Source of the DNA: Ruminococcus sp. CAG:254
GTDB lineage: Bacteria; Bacillota; Clostridia; Oscillospirales; Ruminococcaceae
DNA: 7,151 nucleotides
NCBI GenBank assembly: GCA_000433635.1
Contig: HF997938.1
Span: forward strand, 1-7,151
Reading direction: 5' to 3'
Both the position numbers and the translations under genes were made by a program. Each line of letters starts with the position of its first letter. Within the stretch, counting starts at the first letter, position 1. This document shows, piece by piece, positions 1 to 5,914 of the stretch. A model generated the notes under the pieces. The model searched no databases. It had not been told where the DNA came from and worked only from the letters and a program-made list of their open reading frames with translations.

Positions 1-10
1 ATCCGTCTGA

Positions 11-940
11 TTATTCTGCAAACATCGGAGTGGACAAGTACCGTTCGCCAGTATCCGGCAACAATGCAACAATGACTTTTCCCTTGTTCTCCGGACGCTT
101 TGCCAGCTGAATGGCTGCCCAAACTGCTGCACCAGAAGAAATTCCCACTAGAACGCCTTCGTTTCGAGCAATCTTTCTGCCCGTTTCAAATGCGGCTTCG
201 TTCTCAACGGCAATGACTTCATCATAAATCTTGGTATCCAGTGTTTCCGGTACAAAACCAGCACCAATACCCTGAATCTTATGTGCTCCTGCAAAGCCCT
301 CGGACAACACTGGAGAACTCTTCGGTTCTACGGCAACAATCTTCACATTCGGATTCTTTTCTTTCAGATATGCACCAACACCGCTAATTGTACCGCCTGT
401 TCCAACGCCTGCTACAAAAATATCGACTTTTCCGTCGGTGTCGTCCCAAATTTCTACGCCAGTTGTTTTCTTGTGGGCTTCCGGATTTGCCGGATTGGTG
501 AACTGCGACGGAATAAAGCTGTTCGGAATCTGCACTGCCAGTTCGTCTGCCTTTTCAATCGCACCTTTCATCCCCTTTGCACCCTCCGTCAGCACCAGTT
601 CTGCACCGTATGCTTTCATCAGGTTTCGACGTTCTACACTCATCGTTTCCGGCATGGTGATAATCAGACGATAGCCTCTTGCAGCCGCAACCGATGCCAG
701 ACCAATGCCCGTATTGCCGCTGGTCGGTTCAATCAGAACGCTGTCCGGATGCAGCAAGCCCTGTTCTTCGGCTTCGTCAATCATTGCCTTTGCAATCCGG
801 TCTTTTACGCTGCCAGCCGGATTGAAATATTCCAGTTTGCCCAGCAGCGTTGCTTGCAACTGTTCTTCCTGCTCGGTGTGGGTCAGTTCCAACAAGGGAG
901 TATGTCCGATTAAGTCTGTAATTTTCTGTACAATTTTCAT
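11..940 (-). CDS. cysK: Cysteine synthase A (O-acetylserine sulfhydrylase)
   Basis: This 309-residue cytosolic PLP enzyme makes L-cysteine and acetate from O-acetylserine and sulfide, the last step of sulfur assimilation. The length is normal for CysK. The PLP lysine is K46 in NPAGSVKDR. The substrate loop TSGNTG is at 73-78, the phosphate-binding loop GVGTGGT at 178-184, GISSGA at 266-271 and PDTGERYLST at 295-304. There is no C-terminal CBS domain, so it is not a cystathionine beta-synthase. The start ATG is preceded by GGAAGGAAG 8 nt upstream (949-957), and the gene has its own consensus promoter at 1013-1041. The stop TAA is at 11-13. It is complete and shows no damage. CysM, or a cystathionine-forming variant, cannot be excluded from sequence alone, but the motif set and the lack of insertions favour CysK. 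Confidence 0.95.
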   Translation of the reverse strand: MKIVQKITDLIGHTPLLELTHTEQEEQLQATLLGKLEYFNPAGSVKDRIAKAMIDEAEEQGLLHPDSVLIEPTSGNTGIGLASVAAARGYRLIITMPETMSVERRNLMKAYGAELVLTEGAKGMKGAIEKADELAVQIPNSFIPSQFTNPANPEAHKKTTGVEIWDDTDGKVDIFVAGVGTGGTISGVGAYLKEKNPNVKIVAVEPKSSPVLSEGFAGAHKIQGIGAGFVPETLDTKIYDEVIAVENEAAFETGRKIARNEGVLVGISSGAAVWAAIQLAKRPENKGKVIVALLPDTGERYLSTPMFAE

Positions 941-1012
941 ATCTGTAACTTCCTTCCCATCAGCTTGGAATCCTACTGCTTACCAGAATTCCGATTTGAT
1001 TCATATGCAATT

Positions 1013-1041
1013 ATTATAGCAGATTTTTTGCAGAATGTCAA
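1013..1041 (-). promoter_or_regulatory. Consensus sigma-A promoter for cysK
   Basis: Read on the minus strand, TTGACA (1036-1041) and TATAAT (1013-1018) are separated by exactly 17 bp. Both hexamers match the consensus perfectly. The expected transcription start is near 1006, giving a leader of about 66 nt before the cysK ATG. The -35 box is half of an inverted repeat, TGTCAA-5 nt-TTGACA (1036-1052). Confidence 0.88.
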
Positions 1042-1052
1042 GCAAGTTGACA
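1036..1052. repeat. Inverted repeat over the cysK -35 box
   Basis: TGTCAA-GCAAG-TTGACA is a perfect 6-bp inverted repeat whose left arm is the -35 hexamer on the minus strand. It is flanked by two near-identical direct copies, AGATTTTTTGCAGA (1021-1034) and AGATTTTGCAGA (1052-1063). The arrangement resembles an operator or activator site, but no regulator is known, and part of the symmetry follows from the -35 sequence itself. Confidence 0.4.
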
Positions 1053-1110
1053 GATTTTGCAGAGAAATTCTGCCCGAATTTTGTGGATTTTGTAAGAAAT
1101 TTCGCAATCC

Positions 1111-1773
1111 TTATTGTGCAAGTTTCCGCTTCTGAATGGTTGCCCAAATCCGCATAATCTGCCCTAAAACGACACCAACTAAAACCGCTGCTAGAATCGT
1201 TCCGATGCCGACACTGCCGAACTGATGAAGCACCAGCAGGCACGTGGTCAGGGAAATGACGACCATCGTCAAATCAAATGCAACTTTGACTTTTGGAAAG
1301 GCAATCTTGGTCACCTCTGAAACTGCCTGCATAACACCTTCCCCAGCCAGCGGCATGATATTTGCCGGCATATAGAAGAAAATGCCGATTGCAACCAGAA
1401 CAATGCTGACCAGACACATGCCAATCCGAAGGGCAAAGTTGTGAACAGTCGGTGCAAAGGTCATCAGATAATTGCAGAATGTCGTAAAATAGCCGAACAC
1501 AATGCCAACTGGAATTTGCAGCAGCGACTTCAACTGAAATCGTTTCCGCAAAATCAAAACTTGAATCAAAACCAGAACGCAGTGAAATAAAATCGTTGCT
1601 TTGCCCATTTCCAGCCCCCAGCAACGTGTAATGGTATACGGAATCGAGCTGACCGGCGAAACACCTAGATTCGATTTGACAGAAATCGCAATGCCTGCTG
1701 TCATAATAAATAAGCCAACAAAATAACAAATCAGCCGATTCGGGAATGAACGTGTTTTCTCAATGGTTTCCAT
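1111..1773 (-). CDS. YczE/YyaS/YitT-like integral membrane protein
   Basis: This 220-residue inner-membrane protein belongs to the YczE-like family (COG2364 / DUF6198 type), whose biochemical function is not established. About six membrane helices are visible, at roughly 14-32, 58-76, 84-104, 116-138, 163-184 and 188-208. Family-like motifs are LGVSPVSSIPY (36-46), just after helix 1, and ANIMPLAGEGVMQAVSE (137-153). The tail is basic (KRK near 215). I place the start at the ATG at 1771-1773, because the AAGGAGG site is 6 nt from it and directly abuts the ATG two codons earlier. The ribosome site overlaps the stop codon of the upstream marR gene, so the two are cotranscribed and probably translationally coupled. 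A transport role is a plausible guess only. Some relatives lie near natural-product genes, but nothing here suggests that. Confidence 0.82.
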   Translation of the reverse strand: METIEKTRSFPNRLICYFVGLFIMTAGIAISVKSNLGVSPVSSIPYTITRCWGLEMGKATILFHCVLVLIQVLILRKRFQLKSLLQIPVGIVFGYFTTFCNYLMTFAPTVHNFALRIGMCLVSIVLVAIGIFFYMPANIMPLAGEGVMQAVSEVTKIAFPKVKVAFDLTMVVISLTTCLLVLHQFGSVGIGTILAAVLVGVVLGQIMRIWATIQKRKLAQ

Positions 1774-1779
1774 AAACAT

Positions 1780-1786
1780 CCTCCTT
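1780..1786 (-). promoter_or_regulatory. Ribosome binding site that decides the yczE-like start
   Basis: AAGGAGG on the minus strand is a full Shine-Dalgarno match. It touches the first ATG (1777-1779) with no spacer, but sits 6 nt from the second ATG (1771-1773), which is therefore the likely start. It overlaps the marR stop codon (1785-1787). Confidence 0.75.
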
Positions 1787-2207
1787 ATGCCTTTGATTCA
1801 AAATTTTTGTGAATCCGCAGGAGATAGGCACATAACGCCTGCTGTTCCGCCGCAGTAAACCCCTGTAATGCGGTCTGTTCAATCTCTGTAAACGCAGCAT
1901 CGACACATTTCAGCTGCTCTTTTCCCTTTTCTGTCAAGAAAATATGCCAGCTTCTCCGGTTGCCGTCCAAGGTTTTCCGTTCAATCAGGTTCGCCTTTTC
2001 CATACCATTTAAAATGGAAGTCAGCGATGCCGGTTCAATCTGACACGCAGCAGCAATTTCCCGCTGTGTCGTTCCATCGTGTTCTTTTAAGTAGTCCAAC
2101 ACTTTCGGCTGTCCGATACTCAACCCTGTTTCCTTGATTTTCCCGAACAGCGTCTTTTGAAACAGAAAATGGTCTGTCATCAACAAATAATGCAGTGTTT
2201 CTTTCAT
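1785..2207 (-). CDS. MarR-family transcriptional repressor
   Basis: This 140-residue regulator has the size and layout of a MarR protein. An N-terminal dimer helix leads into a winged helix-turn-helix at about 45-98. The segment TQREIAAACQIEPASLTSILNGME is the helix-turn-helix, and DGNRRSWHIFLTEKG holds the wing, with the basic residues R84 and R85 placed to contact the minor groove. A C-terminal dimerisation helix covers about 100-135. It is the first gene of a two-gene unit with a YczE-like membrane protein. A 25-bp palindrome sits directly at its transcription start, so autorepression is very likely. Cysteines at 55, 101 and 126 leave redox sensing possible but unproven. The inducing ligand cannot be read from the sequence. 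The ATG at 2205-2207 follows a GGGAGGGGGG purine tract (2215-2224). Confidence 0.92.
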   Translation of the reverse strand: MKETLHYLLMTDHFLFQKTLFGKIKETGLSIGQPKVLDYLKEHDGTTQREIAAACQIEPASLTSILNGMEKANLIERKTLDGNRRSWHIFLTEKGKEQLKCVDAAFTEIEQTALQGFTAAEQQALCAYLLRIHKNFESKA

Positions 2208-2232
2208 GGATGTTCCCCCCTCCCAAAATAGA

Positions 2233-2257
2233 TAGAATCCTAATGATTAGGATTCTA
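2233..2257. promoter_or_regulatory. Palindromic operator of the MarR regulator
   Basis: This is a perfect inverted repeat with 12-bp arms (TAGAATCCTAAT and ATTAGGATTCTA) around one central base, G2245. It begins at about +1 of the marR promoter and ends before the ribosome site, so a bound dimer would block initiation or early elongation. Its length and position fit MarR-type dimers. That the local MarR binds it is inferred from adjacency. Confidence 0.85.
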
Positions 2258-2263
2258 ACAATT

Positions 2264-2292
2264 ATTATATCCCTTTTTCGATTGGCTGTCAA
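2264..2292 (-). promoter_or_regulatory. Consensus sigma-A promoter for the marR-yczE unit
   Basis: On the minus strand, TTGACA (2287-2292), a 17-bp spacer and TATAAT (2264-2269). Both boxes are perfect. Predicted start is near 2257, the edge of the palindrome. The -10 region TATAATAATTG is identical over 11 nt to that of the cysK promoter. Confidence 0.9.
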
Positions 2293-2337
2293 TTCGCAGG
2301 TTGTACCATTTTTTCCACAAATCAAATCATTTTTCCA

Positions 2338-2383
2338 ACGACAAAAAAGCTGCAAGCATCCACAGGGACACTTACAGCTTTTT
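2338..2383 (-). terminator. Rho-independent terminator of the adhE-kinase operon
   Basis: In minus-strand RNA an 18-bp stem forms between 2383-2366 and 2361-2344 with a CUGU loop. It has no mismatches if three G-U pairs are allowed, and is followed by a run of six U (the last five stem bases plus one). The stem outer end AAAAAGCUG/CAGCUUUUU is A-U rich at its base. In plus-strand RNA the same three positions become C-A mismatches, so the element is oriented for the minus strand. It lies 45 nt beyond the kinase stop codon and insulates the marR promoter. Confidence 0.9.
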
Positions 2384-2427
2384 ATAAAAATTGGGAGGAG
2401 AACCTGTTTTTTCGTCAGGCAGGAAGC

Positions 2428-3168
2428 TTATTCATACTGTACCACGTTCGCCCAACGCAGCAGAAATTCCCGTTCGGATTCGTTGCCCTTTCCAAGCTGG
2501 GAAGCTGCCACAATCGGCATCCAAGAACGCACATACTGCTTTGCAATGTCGTTCTTTTCGCAGAAAATCTGCAAGTACTGTTCGGCAACGTCTTCCTTGC
2601 CATTCAGGCAGAACAGCAGATACGTTCTTGCTGCGTCTGCACTGGCATTGCCCTGTGTCACGTGTGACCAGTCAATTACATACCAGTCACCATTTGGTGT
2701 TACAATGACATTGCTCGGGTTGAAATCGCCGTGGCAAACCTTTTCATGCTCCCGCATGCCGTTCAACCGCATATGCAGTTCATAGCGTGTGGTTGCATCC
2801 AGACCGGATTCCCGAATCTTCCTGTTCATCTTGTCTTTCAGGCGGTTCAGTAGCGGTGCACGCTTGCTGAGAATTTCACTCTGCAATGCAACAAACTGTT
2901 CCAGATATTCGGTCATCTTTTCCGGATGTGCTGCCATCAGAGATTCCAGCGTTTCGCCCTCGATGAATTCGGTCACGATTGTCCACTGTCCGTCAATCTG
3001 CTTTACTTCGAGCAGCTTTGGAATCTGCAAGCCGGTTTCTTCCACTCTTGCCTGATTCAATGCTTCATTCAAAATATCGGACTTCTTGAACGATGCTCCG
3101 AACACTTTCAGCCGGAGGTTGCCGTCCTGATAACTTTTCTTGTTTGGTTGTTCTGATAATACCCGCAT
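2428..3168 (-). CDS. APH/choline-kinase-fold phosphotransferase of unknown substrate
   Basis: This 246-residue protein is a small-molecule kinase of the phosphotransferase enzyme family (Pfam APH, PF01636). The fold is visible in order: a short N lobe with K21 in LRLKVFG as the probable ATP lysine; a helix-C glutamate near 35; a hinge VTEFIEGETL (65-74); the catalytic loop CHGDFNPSN (145-153) with D148 as base and N153 binding metal; and VIDW (164-167) with D166 as the second metal ligand. ADAARTYLLF follows, as in many clostridial members. Nothing shows that it modifies an antibiotic, and a metabolic substrate is at least as likely. The start chosen is the ATG 8 nt after AGGAAGG; an upstream extension would overlap adhE and lacks a good ribosome site. 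It lies 17 nt after adhE with no promoter between, so it is cotranscribed. Confidence 0.85.
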   Translation of the reverse strand: MRVLSEQPNKKSYQDGNLRLKVFGASFKKSDILNEALNQARVEETGLQIPKLLEVKQIDGQWTIVTEFIEGETLESLMAAHPEKMTEYLEQFVALQSEILSKRAPLLNRLKDKMNRKIRESGLDATTRYELHMRLNGMREHEKVCHGDFNPSNVIVTPNGDWYVIDWSHVTQGNASADAARTYLLFCLNGKEDVAEQYLQIFCEKNDIAKQYVRSWMPIVAASQLGKGNESEREFLLRWANVVQYE

Positions 3169-3176
3169 GTTTTTCA

Positions 3177-3183
3177 CCTTCCT
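3177..3183 (-). promoter_or_regulatory. Ribosome binding site that decides the kinase start
   Basis: AGGAAGG on the minus strand, 8 nt before the ATG at 3166-3168. It sits next to the adhE stop TGA (3186-3188). It supports a 246-residue product rather than the 278-residue reading that would overlap adhE. Confidence 0.7.
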
Positions 3184-3185
3184 GC

Positions 3186-5804
3186 TCATTCGCCGTAATA
3201 TGCCTTCAGATACATTGCCTTGATTTCCGACATCAGCGGATACCGTGGATTTGCTCCGGTGCACTGGTCATCGAATGCCTGCTCTACCATTTCATCCAGT
3301 GTTGCAAGGAAATCTTCTTCCTTTACGCCGTAATCCCGAATGGTCTTCTTGATGCCAACCCGTTCTTTCAGGGCTTCAATCTTTGCAATCAGCTGTTCGA
3401 GCAATTCTTCATCGCTGTTTCCGCTCAAGCCTAAGAACCGTGCCACTTCTGCATAGCGTTCCAGTGTGTGCGGATATGCATACTGCGAGAATGTGCCCAT
3501 CTTCTGCGGTCTTGGGTCAGCGTTATAACGCATTACATCCGTCAGCAGCACTGCATTTGCAACACCGTGCGGCAGGTGGTGGAATGCACCCAGTTTATGT
3601 GCCATGGAGTGGCAAACGCCGAGGAATGCATTCGCAAATGCCATACCAGCCATAGTGGAAGCATTCGCCATCTTTTCTCTTGCAACTGGTTCATTCAGAC
3701 CGTTGTCATAGCAAGCTGGCAGATAAGTGAAGATATTCTGAATCGCTCTCAGTGCCAGACCATCTGTGAAATCGGTTGCCATAACAGAAGCATATGCTTC
3801 CAGAGCGTGTACCAATGCATCAATCCCAGATGCAGCCGTCAAGCCCTTCGGCTGAGTCATCATCAAATCGGTGTCCACAATTGCCATGTTCGGCAGCAGT
3901 GCATAGTCTGCCAGCGGATACTTCACGCCCGTCTTTTCATCGGTGATAACCGCAAACGGTGTTACTTCTGAACCCGTACCGGAAGAGGTCGGAACGGCAA
4001 TGAAATATGCCTTTTCGCCCATAGTTGGGAACGTGTAAACACGCTTCCGGATATCCAAGAACCGCATTGCCATGTCCATAAAGTCTGCTTCCGGATGTTC
4101 GTACATCACCCACATAATCTTTGCAGCGTCCATTGCAGAACCGCCACCCAATGCAATGATAACATCCGGTGCAAAGGCACGCATTTCTTCTGCACCACGC
4201 TTTGCACAAGCAAGGGTCGGGTCTGGTTCCACGTCAGAGAAAATCTGATAGGCAATGCCCAGTTCATGCAGCTGGTCGGTGATGCAGTGAACCGTTCCAC
4301 TCTGGAACAGGAAACGGTCGGTTACAACAAATGCCTTCTGCTTGCCGAGAACCTGCTTCAGCTCCCGCATTGCAACCGGCAGACAACCCTTCTTAAAGTA
4401 TACCTTCTGCGGTGTCCGGAACCAAAGCATATTTTCTCTCCTCTCTGCAACGGTCTTAATATTTAATAAGTGCTTGACACCGACATTTTCAGAAACAGAG
4501 TTGCCGCCCCAAGAGCCGCAGCCCAATGTCAAAGATGGTGCTAAGTTAAAGTTGTACAAGTCCCCGATACCGCCATGAGAAGACGGAGTATTGACCACAA
4601 TGCGGCAAGCCTTCATGCGTGCTGCAAACTGGTCTAACCGTTCCCGTTCGTGAACCGTATCGATATACAGAGAAGCAGTGTGGCCATAGCCGCCATCCTG
4701 TACCAGCTGGTCTGCCTTGTTCAGGGCGTCTGCAAAATCTGCTGCATGGTACATTGCCAGAACGGGCGACAGCTTTTCATGTGCAAATTCTTCTTCTAAA
4801 TCGACGGATTCCACTTCCCCAATCAGAACCTTTGTCCGTGGGTCAACGGTAACGCCTGCCAGCTCGGCAATCTTTGCTGCCGGCTGTCCAACGATTTTAC
4901 TATTCAAAGCACCATTGATTAAGATGGTCTTTCTTACCTTTTCGGTTTCTTCCGGTGTCAGGACATAGCAGCCTGTCTTGATAAATTCTGCCTTGACCTG
5001 GTCATAAATGCTGTCGTCTACAATCACAGATTGTTCAGACGCACAAATCATACCATTATCAAAGGTCTTGGAATGCACGATGGAGTTGACTGCCAGCAGA
5101 ATATCTGCGGTCTTGTCAATGACTGCTGGTGTGTTTCCTGCACCAACGCCGAGTGCTGGCTTTCCGCTGGAGTAAGCAGCTCTTACCATGCCCGGGCCAC
5201 CCGTTGCCAGAATCAAATCTGCTTCCTGCATCAGGGTGTTGGTCAGTTCCAGCGACGGCACATCAATCCAGCCGATGATGTCCTTTGGTGCACCTGCTGC
5301 AACGGCTGCATCCAATACGATTTTTGCAGCTGCAATGGTGGACTTCTTTGCCCGTGGGTGCGGAGAAATCAAAACTGCGTTTCTGGTTTTTAAACTAATC
5401 AAAGTCTTGAAAATGGCGGTAGAAGTTGGGTTTGTGGTCGGAATTACGGCTGCAATGACACCGATTGGTTCTGCAATCCGCTTGGTACCGAATGCCTTGT
5501 CTTCTTCTATGACACCGCAAGTCTTGGTATCCTTGTAAGCGTTATAGATATATTCCGCTGCATAGTTATTCTTGATGACCTTGTCTTCCACAACGCCCAT
5601 GCCAGTTTCTGCCACTGCCATCTTTGCCAGCGGAATCCGTGCCTGATTGGCTGCCAATGCCGCTGCACGGAAAATACAGTCTACCTGTTCCTGTGTGTAG
5701 GTAGCAAATTTTGCCTGTGCTGTCCGAAGGGCTGCCAATTTCTCTTCCAGTGCCGATACAGTGTCGACCAGACCGACCGTCATCTGTTCTGTTTTTTCCG
5801 TCAT
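3186..5804 (-). CDS. adhE: Bifunctional acetaldehyde-CoA / alcohol dehydrogenase
   Basis: AdhE reduces acetyl-CoA to acetaldehyde and then ethanol, using two NADH, and so recycles NAD+ in fermentation. It usually assembles into spirosomes in the cytosol. The 872 residues hold both domains. The N-terminal aldehyde dehydrogenase (about 15-440) has the nucleophile C254 in FDNGMICASEQS and GVGAGNTP at 219-226. After a linker comes the iron-type alcohol dehydrogenase (about 460-870), with GGGSAMDAAK (553-562) for NADH and Fe ligands D662, H666, H732 and H746, matched by spacing to FucO. The closing FDDQCTGANPRYPL is typical. It lacks the charged tail of the E. coli enzyme. The start is the ATG 8 nt after AGGAG; a TTG six codons earlier would place the ribosome site inside the gene. 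It is first in an operon with a phosphotransferase, under a promoter with repeats that suggest Rex control. Confidence 0.97.
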   Translation of the reverse strand: MTEKTEQMTVGLVDTVSALEEKLAALRTAQAKFATYTQEQVDCIFRAAALAANQARIPLAKMAVAETGMGVVEDKVIKNNYAAEYIYNAYKDTKTCGVIEEDKAFGTKRIAEPIGVIAAVIPTTNPTSTAIFKTLISLKTRNAVLISPHPRAKKSTIAAAKIVLDAAVAAGAPKDIIGWIDVPSLELTNTLMQEADLILATGGPGMVRAAYSSGKPALGVGAGNTPAVIDKTADILLAVNSIVHSKTFDNGMICASEQSVIVDDSIYDQVKAEFIKTGCYVLTPEETEKVRKTILINGALNSKIVGQPAAKIAELAGVTVDPRTKVLIGEVESVDLEEEFAHEKLSPVLAMYHAADFADALNKADQLVQDGGYGHTASLYIDTVHERERLDQFAARMKACRIVVNTPSSHGGIGDLYNFNLAPSLTLGCGSWGGNSVSENVGVKHLLNIKTVAERRENMLWFRTPQKVYFKKGCLPVAMRELKQVLGKQKAFVVTDRFLFQSGTVHCITDQLHELGIAYQIFSDVEPDPTLACAKRGAEEMRAFAPDVIIALGGGSAMDAAKIMWVMYEHPEADFMDMAMRFLDIRKRVYTFPTMGEKAYFIAVPTSSGTGSEVTPFAVITDEKTGVKYPLADYALLPNMAIVDTDLMMTQPKGLTAASGIDALVHALEAYASVMATDFTDGLALRAIQNIFTYLPACYDNGLNEPVAREKMANASTMAGMAFANAFLGVCHSMAHKLGAFHHLPHGVANAVLLTDVMRYNADPRPQKMGTFSQYAYPHTLERYAEVARFLGLSGNSDEELLEQLIAKIEALKERVGIKKTIRDYGVKEEDFLATLDEMVEQAFDDQCTGANPRYPLMSEIKAMYLKAYYGE

Positions 5805-5812
5805 ATGCAAAT

Positions 5813-5817
5813 CTCCT
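5813..5817 (-). promoter_or_regulatory. Ribosome binding site of adhE
   Basis: AGGAG on the minus strand, 8 nt before the ATG at 5802-5804. It makes that ATG the start in preference to the in-frame TTG at 5820-5822. Confidence 0.75.
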
Positions 5818-5833
5818 ATCAATTGATTTTCAA

Positions 5834-5852
5834 AAACCAGTTTTTCCGGTTT
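5834..5852 (-). other. Small hairpin in the adhE leader
   Basis: In the minus-strand RNA, AAACCGG-AAAAA-CUGGUUU forms a 7-bp stem (one G-U pair) at the very start of the roughly 50-nt leader. Only two U follow the stem, so it is unlikely to be a terminator. A 5' stability hairpin is possible. Confidence 0.35.
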
Positions 5853-5860
5853 CTGCTGTT

Positions 5861-5889
5861 ATTATACCACATTGTTATTTTTTTGTCAA
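5861..5889 (-). promoter_or_regulatory. Consensus sigma-A promoter for adhE
   Basis: On the minus strand, TTGACA (5884-5889), a 17-bp spacer and TATAAT (5861-5866). Both hexamers are perfect. Predicted start is near 5854, leaving a leader of about 50 nt. The -35 box lies within the promoter-proximal copy of a 16-bp direct repeat. Confidence 0.9.
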
Positions 5890-5914
5890 TCTCAAATCGT
5901 TATTTTTTTGTCAA
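5872..5914. repeat. Tandem 16-bp direct repeat, Rex-like, over the adhE promoter
   Basis: GTTATTTTTTTGTCAA occurs at 5874-5889 and again, identical over 16 bases, at 5899-5914, a period of 25 bp. Extended by two bases, the proximal copy (5872-5889) fits 11 of 14 fixed positions of the clostridial Rex operator pattern TTGTTAA-N4-TTAACAA, and the distal copy fits 10. It covers the -35 box and spacer, the expected place for a repressor. Rex senses NADH/NAD+ and commonly controls adhE in Bacillota, but the second half-site is imperfect, so Rex is an inference. Confidence 0.6.

Noticed and set aside
281..913. A 210-codon plus-strand reading frame opposite cysK
   Set aside because: It lies wholly antisense to a well-conserved cysK, has a cysteine- and phenylalanine-rich unlikely composition, and lacks a ribosome site.
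941..1006. T-box, S-box or other riboswitch in the cysK leader
   Set aside because: The leader is only about 66 nt, with no T-box core sequence, no terminator and no recognisable aptamer.
2195..2785. A 196-codon plus-strand frame across the marR promoter and kinase 3' end
   Set aside because: It crosses the marR operator and promoter and the operon terminator, runs antisense to the kinase, and resembles no known family.
2428..3168. Aminoglycoside resistance gene
   Set aside because: The APH fold is shared by many metabolic kinases. The protein is not recognisable as any named resistance enzyme, and it sits in a fermentation operon with no mobile element.
2428..3264. A 278-residue version of the kinase
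   Set aside because: The extra 32 residues are out-of-frame adhE coding sequence, and the internal ATG at 3166-3168 has the good ribosome site.
5834..5852. Attenuator terminator in the adhE leader
   Set aside because: The stem is short and followed by only two U, and no alternative pairing is evident.
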